A stretch of DNA of 64,000 nucleotides from the NCBI GenBank assembly GCA_023421675.1, contig JAEZTC010000009.1:1-64000 (forward strand), read 5' to 3'. This stretch comes from Bacillota bacterium (lineage in GTDB: Bacteria; Bacillota; Clostridia; Acetivibrionales; JANLFN01). Under the pieces are notes generated by a model. It had not been told where the DNA came from and searched no databases. It saw only the letters and a program-made list of their open reading frames with translations. This document shows positions 33,939 through 42,311 of this stretch, in pieces. Position numbers and translations under genes: made by a program. Position 1 is the first letter of the stretch; each line of letters starts with the position of its first letter.

Positions 33939-33954
33939 GCATAAACCCCCTCTA

Positions 33955-34290
33955 TTAGTTACAGATATTTTTTGTTTTCAGCCATACCCCCAGGCTTTCC
34001 AAATCCTTATTGTATAAATCCAGTTTTCGTAAGTTGTCATATACCAGGCTGTCAATAAATTTTGTACCTTCTGTCCTGACAATTGAGTAGTACGCCCATT
34101 GGGCATATTTTCTATCTGAGACCAGACCTGCATTTTTTAAGTATATTAGATGCCTTGAGGCTTTAGTTTGGGTAATTTTCAAAGTCTCCATGATATCGCA
34201 TACACACAGTTCTCTTTCATATAAAAGGTTTATTATCCTTAAACGAGTTTCATCAGATATAGATTTTAAAGCGTTTATTAAATTTTTCAT
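33955..34290 (-). CDS. arsR: ArsR-family metalloregulator
   Basis: Winged-helix repressor, 111 aa. The metal-binding motif is ELCVCDIMETL (about residues 25-35), followed by the DNA-reading helix TQTKASRHLIYLKNAGLV. It is released from DNA by As(III). First gene of the ars operon. An imperfect inverted repeat (34311-34334) upstream is a probable operator. Confidence 0.93.
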   Translation of the reverse strand: MKNLINALKSISDETRLRIINLLYERELCVCDIMETLKITQTKASRHLIYLKNAGLVSDRKYAQWAYYSIVRTEGTKFIDSLVYDNLRKLDLYNKDLESLGVWLKTKNICN

Positions 34291-34310
34291 AAGTTCACCT
34301 CTTTAAATAC

Positions 34311-34334
34311 ATGCGTATAACCGTTTAAACGCAT
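34311..34334 (-). promoter_or_regulatory. Probable ArsR operator
   Basis: ATGCGT (34311-34316) and ACGCAT (34329-34334) form an inverted repeat 20 nt upstream of the arsR start. This is the usual place for autoregulation. The exact consensus for this ArsR subclass is unknown. Confidence 0.5.
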
Positions 34335-34390
34335 ATACAAATATTATATAGTATTAATTGCTGAAATGGAACTACATTTTCTTATTCTAT

Positions 34391-34429
34391 TAAATAAAAT
34401 ACTCCTCCCGTGTTACTGGAAAGGAGTAT
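34391..34429 (-). terminator. Intrinsic terminator after hgcB
   Basis: ATACTCCT (34399-34406) pairs with AGGAGTAT (34422-34429) across a 15-nt loop that itself partly pairs. On the minus strand it is followed by TTTATTTAAT. It separates hgcAB from arsR. Confidence 0.7.
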
Positions 34430-34473
34430 ATGATTGAAGCTTCAATATAACAAGAAAATTTGTTTAAAACAGC

Positions 34474-34785
34474 TTAGCAACATCCGCTGCTATTACTTTC
34501 ATTTCCACCAGAACAATCGCAATTGGGCTCCGTACCTTTGAGCCAGCCCATAATAATTGCAGTTACACAGCCAACCCCAGGTTTTACTTCAATTGCACTA
34601 AACGGACAATTTTTTGAACATGCTCCGCACTCCATGCAGCTATCTTTATCTATGATTTCAGCTTTTCCACCTTTATAGCCTAATACCTTATGCGGACATA
34701 CTTCTATACATTTTGAACATCCAGTACATCTATCTGCATTAAGTTTTAATGATGTTACATTCTTTAAATATCTATGTCTCATCAT
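34474..34785 (-). CDS. hgcB: HgcB, 4Fe-4S ferredoxin of mercury methylation
   Basis: Electron donor that reduces the HgcA corrinoid and probably hands over mercury. 103 aa. It has two [4Fe-4S] motifs (CTGCSKCIEVCP and CMECGACSKNCP), a conserved GVGC Cys (about residue 73) and a vicinal Cys pair at the extreme C-terminus (GCC), diagnostic of HgcB. An extra CDC stands nearby. It starts 6 nt after hgcA; the second ATG at 34782 fits the AGGAGGG better. Confidence 0.94.
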   Translation of the reverse strand: MMRHRYLKNVTSLKLNADRCTGCSKCIEVCPHKVLGYKGGKAEIIDKDSCMECGACSKNCPFSAIEVKPGVGCVTAIIMGWLKGTEPNCDCSGGNESNSSGCC

Positions 34786-34791
34786 TCCCTC

Positions 34792-35997
34792 CTAAATAAT
34801 TATAATATTATTGGCCAGGATCAGGATTATCCCTGCACTTATAGAAATTATAACCGCAGGAACTGCAATTTTCATTTCCTTCAAAACTCCCGATAATGAA
34901 GTATATGTAGATGAACCTGTAAATTTCATTGCATAATAGGCAGATATTGCAGGTAAGGTAAACAAGTATCCCAGAGCCTTCATTATACCGTAATCCGGTT
35001 CATTCGGGTAACCATTAAGAATATTTAAAAAAACAGCCCAAAGCATGCCAAGTAGCCATCCTTTCCAGGCGAATGCCTTACCGGGAATCCATGGGAGTAA
35101 AACCGGGGTTAGTACGCAACCCGTAATCAGTGCACCTATGAAAGCATAAAAATCAACAAGTCCAAAAGGCCCTAATCCTATAACATTTAATAAAAAGAGT
35201 ACCCCAAAAACCATTAAAGAAGTTTTGTAAGTACTTACAATTTCTATCGGCGTTAAAACTAACCTGTTATATAAATTAAATCTAACGGTCCTCATTTCTT
35301 CGTCTGCTTTAAGCCCTGATGAAATAAATCCTTTAATATCTCTCGCTCTTACTGGTCCATAGATTACTTTGAAACCAGTGTGTTTTGAAACCTCATGCGC
35401 GCTTACACCAGGTGCACCCAACTGCGGCAGTATAACAACCCTGTGTGAAACAATCTTCAACAATTTTGTTTTAGTAATACGGGCTATCAGCTCATTAGTA
35501 CCAAATGTACCTTTACCGGCTGCACACCAGACATTAACACCCTTTGTATCAAGAACCAGAATCCAGGCACTTAGTCCTGAAAGTTCCTTTCTCAGCATAT
35601 CAAAGGTTAATTTATAATTTGCGGTTACAAGTACCGGTGAATTATCGTCAGGATTCCCAACAGCATAAATACCCGGATTAATCTTATACTTCATCCTGTT
35701 AATTCCCCAGCGGACCTTCCATGCACCAAGTATATCCTCAAACATTAATCTTGTTGAAACCTGCGGTACTATACCAGCTGGTGTCTGAATTTCGCCTGTT
35801 ATCCAACTGTCTTTTTTATCATATTGTGTAATGGGCTTAGAAGTGCATTTATTATCAACACCGCAACAACAAGATTTTTCATTTTTACCGGAATTTTTAG
35901 AACCATTTTTATCAGGTTCATTTATTTTTTGTTTTACTTTAAGCACAATTGCTTTCTTTACATTATCATCTGAATTATTAATGGTTTTATTATTCAC
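34792..35997 (-). CDS. hgcA: HgcA, corrinoid mercury methyltransferase
   Basis: Membrane corrinoid protein that methylates Hg(II) to methylmercury. 401 aa from a GTG start with GGAGGTG 6 nt upstream. The hallmark cap-helix motif NVWCAAGK is at residues 155-162, Cys158 being the cobalt ligand. Four to five transmembrane helices follow residue 255. The N-terminal 60 residues are an unusual Lys/Asn-rich extension with a CCC triplet (43-45) plus Cys51. Paired with hgcB and next to an ars operon. Confidence 0.95.
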   Translation of the reverse strand: MNNKTINNSDDNVKKAIVLKVKQKINEPDKNGSKNSGKNEKSCCCGVDNKCTSKPITQYDKKDSWITGEIQTPAGIVPQVSTRLMFEDILGAWKVRWGINRMKYKINPGIYAVGNPDDNSPVLVTANYKLTFDMLRKELSGLSAWILVLDTKGVNVWCAAGKGTFGTNELIARITKTKLLKIVSHRVVILPQLGAPGVSAHEVSKHTGFKVIYGPVRARDIKGFISSGLKADEEMRTVRFNLYNRLVLTPIEIVSTYKTSLMVFGVLFLLNVIGLGPFGLVDFYAFIGALITGCVLTPVLLPWIPGKAFAWKGWLLGMLWAVFLNILNGYPNEPDYGIMKALGYLFTLPAISAYYAMKFTGSSTYTSLSGVLKEMKIAVPAVIISISAGIILILANNIIII

Positions 35998-36200
35998 CTA
36001 TTTCACCTCCGATAAAATTCTATGTACCAGGGTTTGAATTTATTGTATCAAGAGTTATATATATTACAGACAATTGTTTTGAAAAAATTCTCGCATTAGC
36101 AGCATTTATAGTCTTGCAGGAAACATGCTTACCAAGGATTTAGACAAAGACCAGTTACTAATATATGTTGTGGTTTATGACATAGCTATTATCTTGCAGT

Positions 36201-38762
36201 CTATTTATTTAATTGAGATAGGAGAAATGCAAGCATAGTATTCCTATTAGTTACCCTAACATTTTCCACCATAACTGATATTGCTTTTGACTGGCCAATA
36301 ATGCATGCCATCTTCTTTGCTCTGGTTAAAGCAGTATATCCAAGGTTCCTGTTGAGCATTACAAAATTCCTCATATGACACAAAATAATGGCTGCATCAC
36401 ATTGTGAACCCTGCATTTTATGAACTGTTAGGCTATATGCAAGATCAACATCCTCAAGATCAGGCTTTTCATAAAGGATTATAAAATCATCGTACTGTAC
36501 TGCAACTCTCTGTGTAGATGTACCTGTTTCATCAGTATCTGATTCTTCAATAATATCTATAATCTTACCTATATCTCCATTAAACACTCCAGTGCTTTCA
36601 TCCGGCAGGTATTCCCCTGTTTCCTCATCCTTTTGGTAATGAACAGTTTCATAATTATTACTCAGGTGTATAACCTTATCCCCAGCCCTGAAAATGCTAT
36701 TACCCCTTTTTACTTCCTTTTTGTGCCGCGAAGGAGGATTTACAAGCTGCTGGATAGCTTTGTTCATTTCATAAGTCCCAATTTCAGAAGTCTTCTGAGG
36801 GCATATGACCTGAATGTCATCTATGGAATAATCGTAATTATCCATTAATCTGGTTATGGCCTCAAGAGTACGTTTAATGACCCTGAATTTATCACTTTCC
36901 TCAATAATGAAAAAGTCTTTATTCTCATTATCATTCTGAGGCATTTCGCCTCTTATTATTCTGCTTGCATTGGAGATAATACCCGAGCCATCCGCCTGAC
37001 GTTTAATTACATTGAGTTCGACAACATTGACAGCTCCGCTTTTTATCATATCATTGAGTACATTACCGGCACCAACAGATGGAAGCTGCTGAACATCTCC
37101 AATCATAATAACCTTTGTTCCCGGAGATATAGCTGTAAACAAAGCATGTGCCAAATCTATACTTAGCATGGAGCACTCATCTATTACCAGCAGCTTATAT
37201 GGAAGATTGTTACCAGATTTGTAGTAAAAACCCCCACCTTCAAAGGAAAACTGCAAAAGTCTGTGGACTGTTTTGGCTTCAAAGCCCGTAACCTCCGTAA
37301 GCCTTTTTGCCGCCTTTCCCGTAGGTGCAGCAAGCATAAAGCTCAGTTCTTCCTCGTCCTTTTTAAATACCTTGCTGAGAACATAAATCATTCCTTCTAC
37401 CGTTGTAGTCTTACCGCTCCCTGCAGAGCCTGTCAATATAAGCATATTGGTGTTAAATACCGATTCAATTGCTGTTCTTTGCATTTCTTCAAGTTTGAAG
37501 CCTTTAAGATCCTCAAATTCTTCTATCAACTTATCCACCTGCAGTCCCGAATTGTCAGGCACCGTATGGAGTATATTCCCTATTGCGGCAGCTGTTTCGC
37601 GTTCCATATTATACATTTGCCAGCTGTATATCAGAGGCTCGTCCGCAATTTCAGGATTATTTATTTCTATTAAACCGCGCATTTTAAGCATATGATCTAT
37701 TACACCAGATACTTCCTGCCCGGAAATACTATCTACAATAATTCTTGAATCTCTTCCAGAAGCAGTGTAATCAAGCTGCTGAAGTTTATCTGAAAATTCT
37801 TTTGCAGTCATACTGTAGCTAAGCCCATCAAGGTTAAAGCTTACCTGCTCTTCCTCAAAGCTGCATCTTTCCAGTATGAGTCTTGCTTCCTTGCCTTGCA
37901 TATAAATATTTAAATTCTCTATCGTCTGTGAAACAAGCTGGGATTTTAAGAGATAACAATGGCCTTCCATTTCAGATACAGACATTGTATGCCTTATCCC
38001 GGCATCTATTCTTTCAGGACTGTGTACATCAAGACCCATCTTCCGTGAAATCTCGTCACAGGTCCTAAATCCAAAACCTCTTATACTCATAAAAGCATAA
38101 GGGTTTTCTTGCGCAATCTGCACAGACATACCCTTGAAAGCGTTGTATATTTTCATAGCCTTATTGGGAGAAATTCCATACTTCTGGAAAAAGAGCATTA
38201 TGTTTTGATATTCCATGTTCTCCATATAGGAATCATGTATCACCTGCGCCTTATCAGCTGTAATACCCTTTATCAGGGTAAGCTGCATATGCTGATTTTT
38301 AATAATTTCAAGGGTATCCTCTCCGAAGCCTTCAATAAATTGTCCTCTGGATTTATAACCCTTAACAATTTTAATAGCTGTCTTTTCACCGACACCCTTG
38401 ATTATTCCGCTTCCAAGGAAAGCTATGATACCTTCAATGGTAGCAGGTTCTATAAAAAGAACTTTTGTAGCTGAAAGCTGCTTCTCCCCCTTATATATGG
38501 CAACAGTTCCTTCAATTCTACAAGGCAGCTTAATATTAACTTCATTTACCTCATAGTATCCGGTTACGCTAATGCTTCCGCTTGTTATATATTCTGAACC
38601 ATCAGTGTCAATTATCTTTTCTATATCAAAAGTATATATCTTATAACCGTTTTCTGTATTCTCATATATTTTCCAGTCAAAGTTACCTATAACACTTACT
38701 TCAGAACCGACAGGATAGCTTTCAAAATCCCTTTGCGGTTCAAATATGTCGGTGTATGCCAT
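36201..38762 (-). CDS. recD2: RecD2-type ATP-dependent DNA helicase
   Basis: Superfamily 1B 5'-3' helicase, 853 aa from the ATG at 38762 (AGGAG upstream). The N-terminal part is an OB-like and helix-hairpin-helix region (GSGIIKGVGEKTA, FGFRTCDEISRKMG). The helicase core has the Walker A GSAGSGKTT (about 455-463), VIDECSM Walker B, and motif VI-like VHKMQGSQ and LTRAKK near the end. Typical of Gram-positive RecD2/YrrC, which acts in replication-coupled repair without RecBC. Not part of an obvious operon. Confidence 0.94.
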   Translation of the reverse strand: MAYTDIFEPQRDFESYPVGSEVSVIGNFDWKIYENTENGYKIYTFDIEKIIDTDGSEYITSGSISVTGYYEVNEVNIKLPCRIEGTVAIYKGEKQLSATKVLFIEPATIEGIIAFLGSGIIKGVGEKTAIKIVKGYKSRGQFIEGFGEDTLEIIKNQHMQLTLIKGITADKAQVIHDSYMENMEYQNIMLFFQKYGISPNKAMKIYNAFKGMSVQIAQENPYAFMSIRGFGFRTCDEISRKMGLDVHSPERIDAGIRHTMSVSEMEGHCYLLKSQLVSQTIENLNIYMQGKEARLILERCSFEEEQVSFNLDGLSYSMTAKEFSDKLQQLDYTASGRDSRIIVDSISGQEVSGVIDHMLKMRGLIEINNPEIADEPLIYSWQMYNMERETAAAIGNILHTVPDNSGLQVDKLIEEFEDLKGFKLEEMQRTAIESVFNTNMLILTGSAGSGKTTTVEGMIYVLSKVFKKDEEELSFMLAAPTGKAAKRLTEVTGFEAKTVHRLLQFSFEGGGFYYKSGNNLPYKLLVIDECSMLSIDLAHALFTAISPGTKVIMIGDVQQLPSVGAGNVLNDMIKSGAVNVVELNVIKRQADGSGIISNASRIIRGEMPQNDNENKDFFIIEESDKFRVIKRTLEAITRLMDNYDYSIDDIQVICPQKTSEIGTYEMNKAIQQLVNPPSRHKKEVKRGNSIFRAGDKVIHLSNNYETVHYQKDEETGEYLPDESTGVFNGDIGKIIDIIEESDTDETGTSTQRVAVQYDDFIILYEKPDLEDVDLAYSLTVHKMQGSQCDAAIILCHMRNFVMLNRNLGYTALTRAKKMACIIGQSKAISVMVENVRVTNRNTMLAFLLSQLNK

Positions 38763-38855
38763 CAAGTTACTCCTAACCCTGAGTTTTTACTATTAATCTC
38801 TTAAAAAAGCGCATAATTAAAGTATACCTTAAATAGTTATATAAGAAAAGTTGGA

Positions 38856-39206
38856 TTAATCAAGCCCATCAAATATACTGTCCCTATTTTCCTCTGTTAC
38901 TACTTCAAGAAATTCATAGTCATTTTTTAGTAGCTGTAGTATTTTACCGGTATCATCAGTTGACCCCATATCAACTACCGTAAGAGTCTTAACAGGTACA
39001 GTTTTACCCAGGAAATTACTTGAAAGAAGGCTTCTAACAGTCCCTTCAATGCAGGCATCCTGGTTTTTTACCAAAACCACAACCCTCATTCCCTGATTTT
39101 CATCTTTGGCTGTTTTAGAAATGGAACCTGCGATACTGATAATTAAAGCAATAGCACCATATACCGCTAACAGATAGACAAAAACCTGGCACAATATCTC
39201 AGGCAT
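38856..39206 (-). CDS. Small membrane-anchored glycosyltransferase-like protein
   Basis: 116 aa: an N-terminal transmembrane helix (residues 6-28) and a short domain with the GT2-like strand MRVVVLVKNQDACIEGTVRSLL and VVDMGSTDDTGKIL, resembling the first half of a GT-A fold. It lacks the DxD and acceptor halves, so a catalytic function is unlikely. Function unknown. It stands alone on the minus strand after recD2. Confidence 0.6.
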   Translation of the reverse strand: MPEILCQVFVYLLAVYGAIALIISIAGSISKTAKDENQGMRVVVLVKNQDACIEGTVRSLLSSNFLGKTVPVKTLTVVDMGSTDDTGKILQLLKNDYEFLEVVTEENRDSIFDGLD

Positions 39207-39350
39207 TTAAACACCACCTTTTCTGAAATATGCACAACCTACCGTCAATTACCAGAGGTTAGCTCAGACTTAAAAATTGCGCTAATTCATTTTATGATTG
39301 AAGTTTTAAACTGTTACCTGATAATTTTGTACAAGTATGCAAAGCTTCGA

Positions 39351-39380
39351 TTGTAAATTGAGCATATATTGTATTATAAT
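39351..39380 (+). promoter_or_regulatory. Sigma-A-type promoter of the HD-GYP gene
   Basis: TTGTAA (39351-39356), 18 nt, TATAAT (39375-39380), 35 nt upstream of the start codon. The -10 is consensus and the -35 is 4 of 6. Confidence 0.6.
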
Positions 39381-39415
39381 ATAAACATATATTTGTCTAA
39401 TTTAGGGGTGGAGCA

Positions 39416-40471
39416 TTGAATAAGGTCGAAATTTCTGAACTCAAAGCCGGAATGAAGCTTGCCAAGGATGTATATCTTCCTGATGGCCGTATATTACTTT
39501 TGTCAGGTTTTGTTGTTAAGGAACGATACATAAGAAAACTTGAGCTATTCAAAGTACCATATGTTTATGTTATGGAAGGCGAACTTGCTAAAATAGAAAA
39601 TATAAGTGAAGAAAAGGTGTACTCAGAAGCTTTTCACTCAATAAAATCAGTTATGACATCTGTACGTGAAGGAAAAGAGCTTGATATTAAAGCAGTAAGG
39701 GATACCGTTTCCTGTATTGTTCACAAGGTTATAAACAATGAAACAGTCTTTATGCAGCTTACCGGTATAAGAGATATAGATAATTATACTTTTCTTCATT
39801 CTGTGGATGTGTGTATTTATTCAGTTATTACGGGAAGAAAGCTTGGTTATGGCGATAAAGAACTCACCGAACTTGGTATAGGTGCAGTACTCCATGATAT
39901 AGGCAAATGTAAGATTCCTAATGAAATATTATTAAAACCGGGACGACTCACTAAAGAAGAATTTGAAGTAATGAAAAAACATTCAATATTTGGATATGAT
40001 ATAGTAATCAACACACCCGGGCTTAGTAAAAACATTGCCAATATAGCATATCAGCATCATGAGAAATGGAATGGTTCTGGTTATCCGGCAGGGTTAAGCG
40101 GTAATGATATAGATTCTTATGCAAGAATAGTAACAGCCGCAGATATTTATGACGCCCTGACTGCAGACCGTGTTTACAGGAAAAGAGACATGCCTCACAT
40201 GGCAGCTGAATATATAGTGGCAAATTCATCGGTATTAATTGATCCCGAAATTGCAAAGGTATTTATCAAAAATATAACTATTTACCCTGAAGGCACAATT
40301 GTTCTTATGAATACTGGAGAAATAGGCTGTGTAATAGAAGCCAATACAAATATGTCACTACGGCCAAAGGTAAGGGTTATTGCACGAAAGGAAGGCCCTC
40401 CAGTGTTAGACACCTATGTAAGGGATCTTATGCAAGAACTTGATGTATTTATTATAGACATATTAAGCTAA
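39416..40471 (+). CDS. HD-GYP domain protein (predicted cyclic-di-GMP phosphodiesterase)
   Basis: 351 aa soluble protein. The N-terminal 120 residues are a regulatory region of unknown type (DUF3391-like in position). Residues about 125-310 form the HD-GYP domain with HDIGKCKIP (the HD metal ligands), HHEKWNGSGYP (the GYP signature) and DIYDALTADRVYR. HD-GYP domains hydrolyse c-di-GMP to GMP. All key ligands are present. The start is TTG after GGGGTGG. It may link c-di-GMP with motility, given the flagellar genes elsewhere in the window. Confidence 0.92.
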   Translation: MNKVEISELKAGMKLAKDVYLPDGRILLLSGFVVKERYIRKLELFKVPYVYVMEGELAKIENISEEKVYSEAFHSIKSVMTSVREGKELDIKAVRDTVSCIVHKVINNETVFMQLTGIRDIDNYTFLHSVDVCIYSVITGRKLGYGDKELTELGIGAVLHDIGKCKIPNEILLKPGRLTKEEFEVMKKHSIFGYDIVINTPGLSKNIANIAYQHHEKWNGSGYPAGLSGNDIDSYARIVTAADIYDALTADRVYRKRDMPHMAAEYIVANSSVLIDPEIAKVFIKNITIYPEGTIVLMNTGEIGCVIEANTNMSLRPKVRVIARKEGPPVLDTYVRDLMQELDVFIIDILS

Positions 40472-40484
40472 TAGTTGCTCTGCA

Positions 40485-40590
40485 TTACCCCTCAGTCCTG
40501 CGGACAGCTCCCCTGTTATGGGAGCCTAAACCCTTTTTCGGTTTTTGTGCCCCCCTAACAGGGGGGTATGGGGGGTTACCCGAAGGGCTA
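40485..40590 (+). repeat. GC-rich multi-hairpin element
   Basis: A block of successive short palindromes, unlike the A/T-rich surroundings: GTCC-tgc-GGAC, CTCCC/GGGAG, AACC/GGTT and CCCCCCT/AGGGGGG. It ends in GGGGGGTTACCCG. It looks like a dispersed extragenic palindromic element of Firmicutes. It has no ORF or transposase. Only one copy occurs in this window. Confidence 0.55.
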
Positions 40591-40614
40591 TATTCAGGAA
40601 CTTTTTTTATTTAG

Positions 40615-40661
40615 TTTTTAAAAAAGAAGCTGTACACTAATTATTACTTAGTGCAACAGCT
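40615..40661 (-). terminator. Intrinsic terminator of metK
   Basis: A 12- to 13-bp stem (AGCTGTNNACTAA arms, 40628-40661) around a 7-nt loop, then TCTTTTTT on the minus strand. It directly follows the metK stop. Confidence 0.85.
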
Positions 40662-40682
40662 CCTTGTTTTTATTTATCAGTT

Positions 40683-41876
40683 TTAGATTATTTCAGCATC
40701 TTTTTTTAAAGCTTCAGCCTTGTCTGTTCTTTCCCAGCTAAGGTCAATATCAGGTCTTCCGAAATGGCCATATGCAGCTGTCTGCTTATATATAGGCCTT
40801 CTGAGATCCAATGTTTTAATTATTCCGGCAGGTCTTAAATCAAAGTGCTTGTTTATAAGCTTAATGATTTTTTCCTCAGGTATTGTACCCGTACCAAAGG
40901 TGTCAACCATGACTGAAACAGGCTTAGCTACACCTATTGCATATGCAACCTGAACCTCACATTTTCTTGCAAGTCCTGCTGCAACTATATTTTTAGCAAC
41001 ATAACGGGCGGCATACGATGCAGAACGGTCTACCTTTGTGGGGTCCTTTCCAGAAAATGCTCCGCCGCCATGTCTTGCATATCCGCCGTAGGTATCAACA
41101 ATAATTTTTCTTCCAGTAAGGCCTGAATCACCTTGAGGTCCGCCTATTACAAACCTTCCTGTAGGATTAACAAATATTTTAGTATCCTTATCAATAAGGT
41201 TTGATGGGATAGTTGCTAATATAACCTTTTCAGTTATATCCTTTTCAATAGTGTCATGATCAACCTCAGCACCATGCTGGCTGGATATTACAACAGTATC
41301 TACTCTTACAGGCCTGTCATCCTCATATTCAATAGTAACCTGTGATTTGCCGTCAGGGCGAAGATATGGTATTGTCCCATTTTTTCTAACTTCGGTAAGC
41401 TTTCTTGTCAATGCATGTGCAAGTGAAATTGGCATAGGCATAAGCTCAGCTGTCTCATCACATGCAAATCCGAACATCATTCCCTGGTCACCTGCACCTA
41501 TTGCATCTATTTCTGCATCTGTCATTTCACCTTTTTTTGCTTCCAGTGCCTTATCTACACCCATGGCAATATCACCAGACTGTTCGTCTATGGATGTAAG
41601 TACTGAACATGTATCGCAGTCAAATCCATATTTAGCCCTGTCATAGCCAATATCTCTGATTGTATTTCTAACTATTCTGGGAATATCAACATAGCATTTG
41701 GTTGAAATCTCTCCCATTACAAAAACAACACCTGTTGTAACAGCAGTCTCGCATGCAACTCTGGCCATCGGATCATTTTCATAAATCGCATCAAGTATTG
41801 AATCGGAAATCTGATCGCAAATTTTATCCGGATGCCCTTCTGTAACTGATTCTGAAGTGAATAACTTTCTGGACAT
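40683..41876 (-). CDS. metK: S-adenosylmethionine synthetase
   Basis: Makes SAM from methionine and ATP. 397 aa from the ATG at 41876 (AGGAGAG upstream); the longer frame adds an improbable 17-residue leader. The signatures are GHPDKICDQ near the start, GAGDQGMMFGFA (about 116-127) and GGGAFSGKDPTKVDRS (about 260-275). Control is by an S-box riboswitch 108 nt upstream, so expression falls when SAM is high. Confidence 0.97.
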   Translation of the reverse strand: MSRKLFTSESVTEGHPDKICDQISDSILDAIYENDPMARVACETAVTTGVVFVMGEISTKCYVDIPRIVRNTIRDIGYDRAKYGFDCDTCSVLTSIDEQSGDIAMGVDKALEAKKGEMTDAEIDAIGAGDQGMMFGFACDETAELMPMPISLAHALTRKLTEVRKNGTIPYLRPDGKSQVTIEYEDDRPVRVDTVVISSQHGAEVDHDTIEKDITEKVILATIPSNLIDKDTKIFVNPTGRFVIGGPQGDSGLTGRKIIVDTYGGYARHGGGAFSGKDPTKVDRSASYAARYVAKNIVAAGLARKCEVQVAYAIGVAKPVSVMVDTFGTGTIPEEKIIKLINKHFDLRPAGIIKTLDLRRPIYKQTAAYGHFGRPDIDLSWERTDKAEALKKDAEII

Positions 41877-41943
41877 GTCAATCTCTCCTCTTATATTACT
41901 AGATTCAAAATAAAAAGATTTTTTCATACCTTTTTATGGTACA

Positions 41944-41970
41944 AAAAAAGCCTCTGAGAAGAGGTTTTTA
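41944..41970 (-). terminator. Riboswitch expression-platform terminator
   Basis: On the minus strand AAAAACCTCT-tctc-AGAGGCTTTTTTT lies directly after the S-box aptamer and before metK. It is the terminator that SAM binding would favour. Confidence 0.85.
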
Positions 41971-41983
41971 TCTAAAAACTTCC

Positions 41984-42083
41984 CTCATCTCTCAGGATAC
42001 AAATCCTGCAGGAATTGGCACCGTGCATAATGCCGGTTGCCGGGGTTTCATCGGGCTCAGTCCCTCCACCTCTCTTGATAAGG
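41984..42083 (-). promoter_or_regulatory. SAM-I (S-box) riboswitch upstream of metK
   Basis: The minus-strand RNA has the S-box signatures in order. CTTATC (P1) and AAGAGAGG come first, then GAGGGACTG, the core GATGAAACCC-CGGCAACC and GGTGCCAA. CTGAGAGATGAG comes last, its GATGAG closing P1 with CTTATC. A terminator hairpin follows. Confidence 0.97.
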
Positions 42084-42107
42084 CTTCCTATTTATTTTGT
42101 TACTCTT

Positions 42108-42136
42108 AATTTAACATATACATATTTTCCCGTCAA
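42108..42136 (-). promoter_or_regulatory. Sigma-A promoter of metK
   Basis: Minus strand TTGACG (42131-42136), 17 nt, TAAATT (42108-42113), about 20 nt upstream of the riboswitch. Confidence 0.5.
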
Positions 42137-42181
42137 GTATACCAGACAAAACCGGGAAATTTATAGAAAAGCAATAAAAAA

Positions 42182-42210
42182 GGTTATAAGCTCGCTTATA
42201 ACCTTTTTTA
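42182..42210 (-). terminator. Terminator between ftsH and the metK region
   Basis: GGTTATAAGC and its complement GCTTATAACC with a two-base centre, flanked by A6 on the left and T6 on the right. Bidirectional in form; it can end the leftward ftsH transcript, which would pass through it before reaching the metK promoter. Confidence 0.85.
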
Positions 42211-42311
42211 TAATCTATAATGCTTAGGAAATTATAGTTCTACCTTGATTTATTAATTTCCGTTAAGAGCATTTCAACAAAGTCTTCATTATTAGCTTTT
42301 TCAGGACTTTG

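Noticed and set aside
36125..36238. Plus-strand 37-aa ORF between hgcA and recD2
   Set aside because: Weak ribosome-binding site, and it overlaps the recD2 3' end on the opposite strand; no supporting context.
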